Assembly: GCA_020444985.1 (NCBI GenBank)
Contig: JAGRHK010000107.1
Location: 1-6,246 of the forward strand
Direction: 5' to 3'
Length of the DNA: 6,246 nucleotides
DNA from: Candidatus Competibacteraceae bacterium
GTDB lineage: Bacteria > Pseudomonadota > Gammaproteobacteria > Competibacterales > Competibacteraceae
Numbering within the stretch: the first letter of the stretch is position 1; every line of letters begins with the position of its first letter. Below are positions 5,953 through 6,246 of the stretch, in pieces. A program made the position numbers and the translations under genes. The notes under the pieces are model-generated. The model was not told the origin of the DNA. It saw only the letters and a program-made list of their open reading frames with translations, and did not search any database.

Positions 5953-6246
5953 ATGTCACCCTGCACCTTGCCCAACATCCTTGCTAAACAAGATTTATTA
6001 CAAAATCTTAGCCTGCATGAGTGGGATCGTTTACTACCTTGGGCCCGGCGCGTCGGGTTAGTAGCCAAATTTTACACTACCCTGGAGGCGCACAGCCAAC
6101 TCGACCACATTCCTGCTCCAGTGCAACCCCATCTCGAAGCCGCCTCTATTATCGCCGCCGAACATGAACGCTGCATCCACTGGGAATGCGACCGCATGCA
6201 ACGCGCCCTGTTCGATCTCGGAGAAATTGATTTTCCAGTTATTTTA
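5953..6246 (+). CDS. N-terminal part of an NTP_transf_5-like nucleotidyltransferase, 3'-truncated
   Basis: An ATG at 5953 opens a frame that stays open for 98 codons to the window edge. The visible part has the features I associate with the N-terminal helical region of the uncharacterised nucleotidyltransferase family often found with HprK-related kinases and PqqD-like proteins. These are WDRLLPWARRVGLVAKFYTTLEA (24-46), then PAPVQPHLEAASIIAAEHERCIHWECDRMQRAL (54-86), ending DFPVIL. In that family a strand like FPVVL is normally followed by L-K-G and then the G-S/D-x-D catalytic loop, so the window stops just before the diagnostic residues. The ribosome site is weak (GGA at 5940-5942, 10 bases away). 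The gene is divergent from the small-protein operon and shares a 206-base control region with it. The likely role is transfer of a nucleotide or nucleotide-linked group within this module. The family call rests on the helical pattern and context only. Confidence 0.72.
   Translation, partial: MSPCTLPNILAKQDLLQNLSLHEWDRLLPWARRVGLVAKFYTTLEAHSQLDHIPAPVQPHLEAASIIAAEHERCIHWECDRMQRALFDLGEIDFPVIL

Overview
The window looks chromosomal and proteobacterial, most likely gammaproteobacterial. The indicators are a FimX-type EAL tail, an HtpX protease, a QueA enzyme, a periplasmic DsbC with a Sec signal peptide, and a module of the kind called 'HPr-rel-A'. I cannot fix the genus; a lineage such as Competibacter or another environmental gammaproteobacterium would fit. 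No tRNA, rRNA, CRISPR array, transposase or phage gene is visible.

Layout. Bases 1-513 (+) hold the C-terminal end of a degenerate EAL-domain protein. It converges with htpX (584-1468, -), which has a good sigma-70 promoter just upstream. queA (1554-2687, -) follows in the same orientation. queA is divergent from dsbC (2714-3469, +), with only 26 bases between the chosen start codons. A cluster of short inverted and direct repeats (3506-3570) separates dsbC from the convergent leftward block.

The leftward block, in transcription order, contains four genes. The first encodes a small protein with a Tat-like twin-arginine signal and a C-terminal SCWASFN (5384-5746). The second encodes a PqqD-family peptide-chaperone-like protein (5088-5372). 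The third encodes an HprK-related kinase (4177-5091), which overlaps the PqqD gene by 4 bases. The fourth encodes a thioredoxin/peroxiredoxin-like protein (3575-4150). Upstream lies a divergent 206-base AT-rich region with a strong-looking sigma-54 -24/-12 site, two palindromes and an extended -10 box. Beyond it starts a rightward gene (5953 to the window edge) whose N-terminus resembles the uncharacterised nucleotidyltransferase family NTP_transf_5.

The most interesting part is 4177-6246. A PqqD-like peptide-binding protein, an HprK-like kinase and a putative nucleotidyltransferase surround a small secreted-type protein with two cysteines in its predicted mature part. That combination resembles the logic of a ribosomally made, post-translationally modified peptide or cell-surface maturation system. 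The enzyme families are known by name, but to my knowledge their chemistry and substrate are not established. The small protein is the natural candidate substrate, and the sigma-54 site suggests the module is switched on by an enhancer-binding activator. G+C content is lower here than in the htpX/queA half, which may point to a separate origin.
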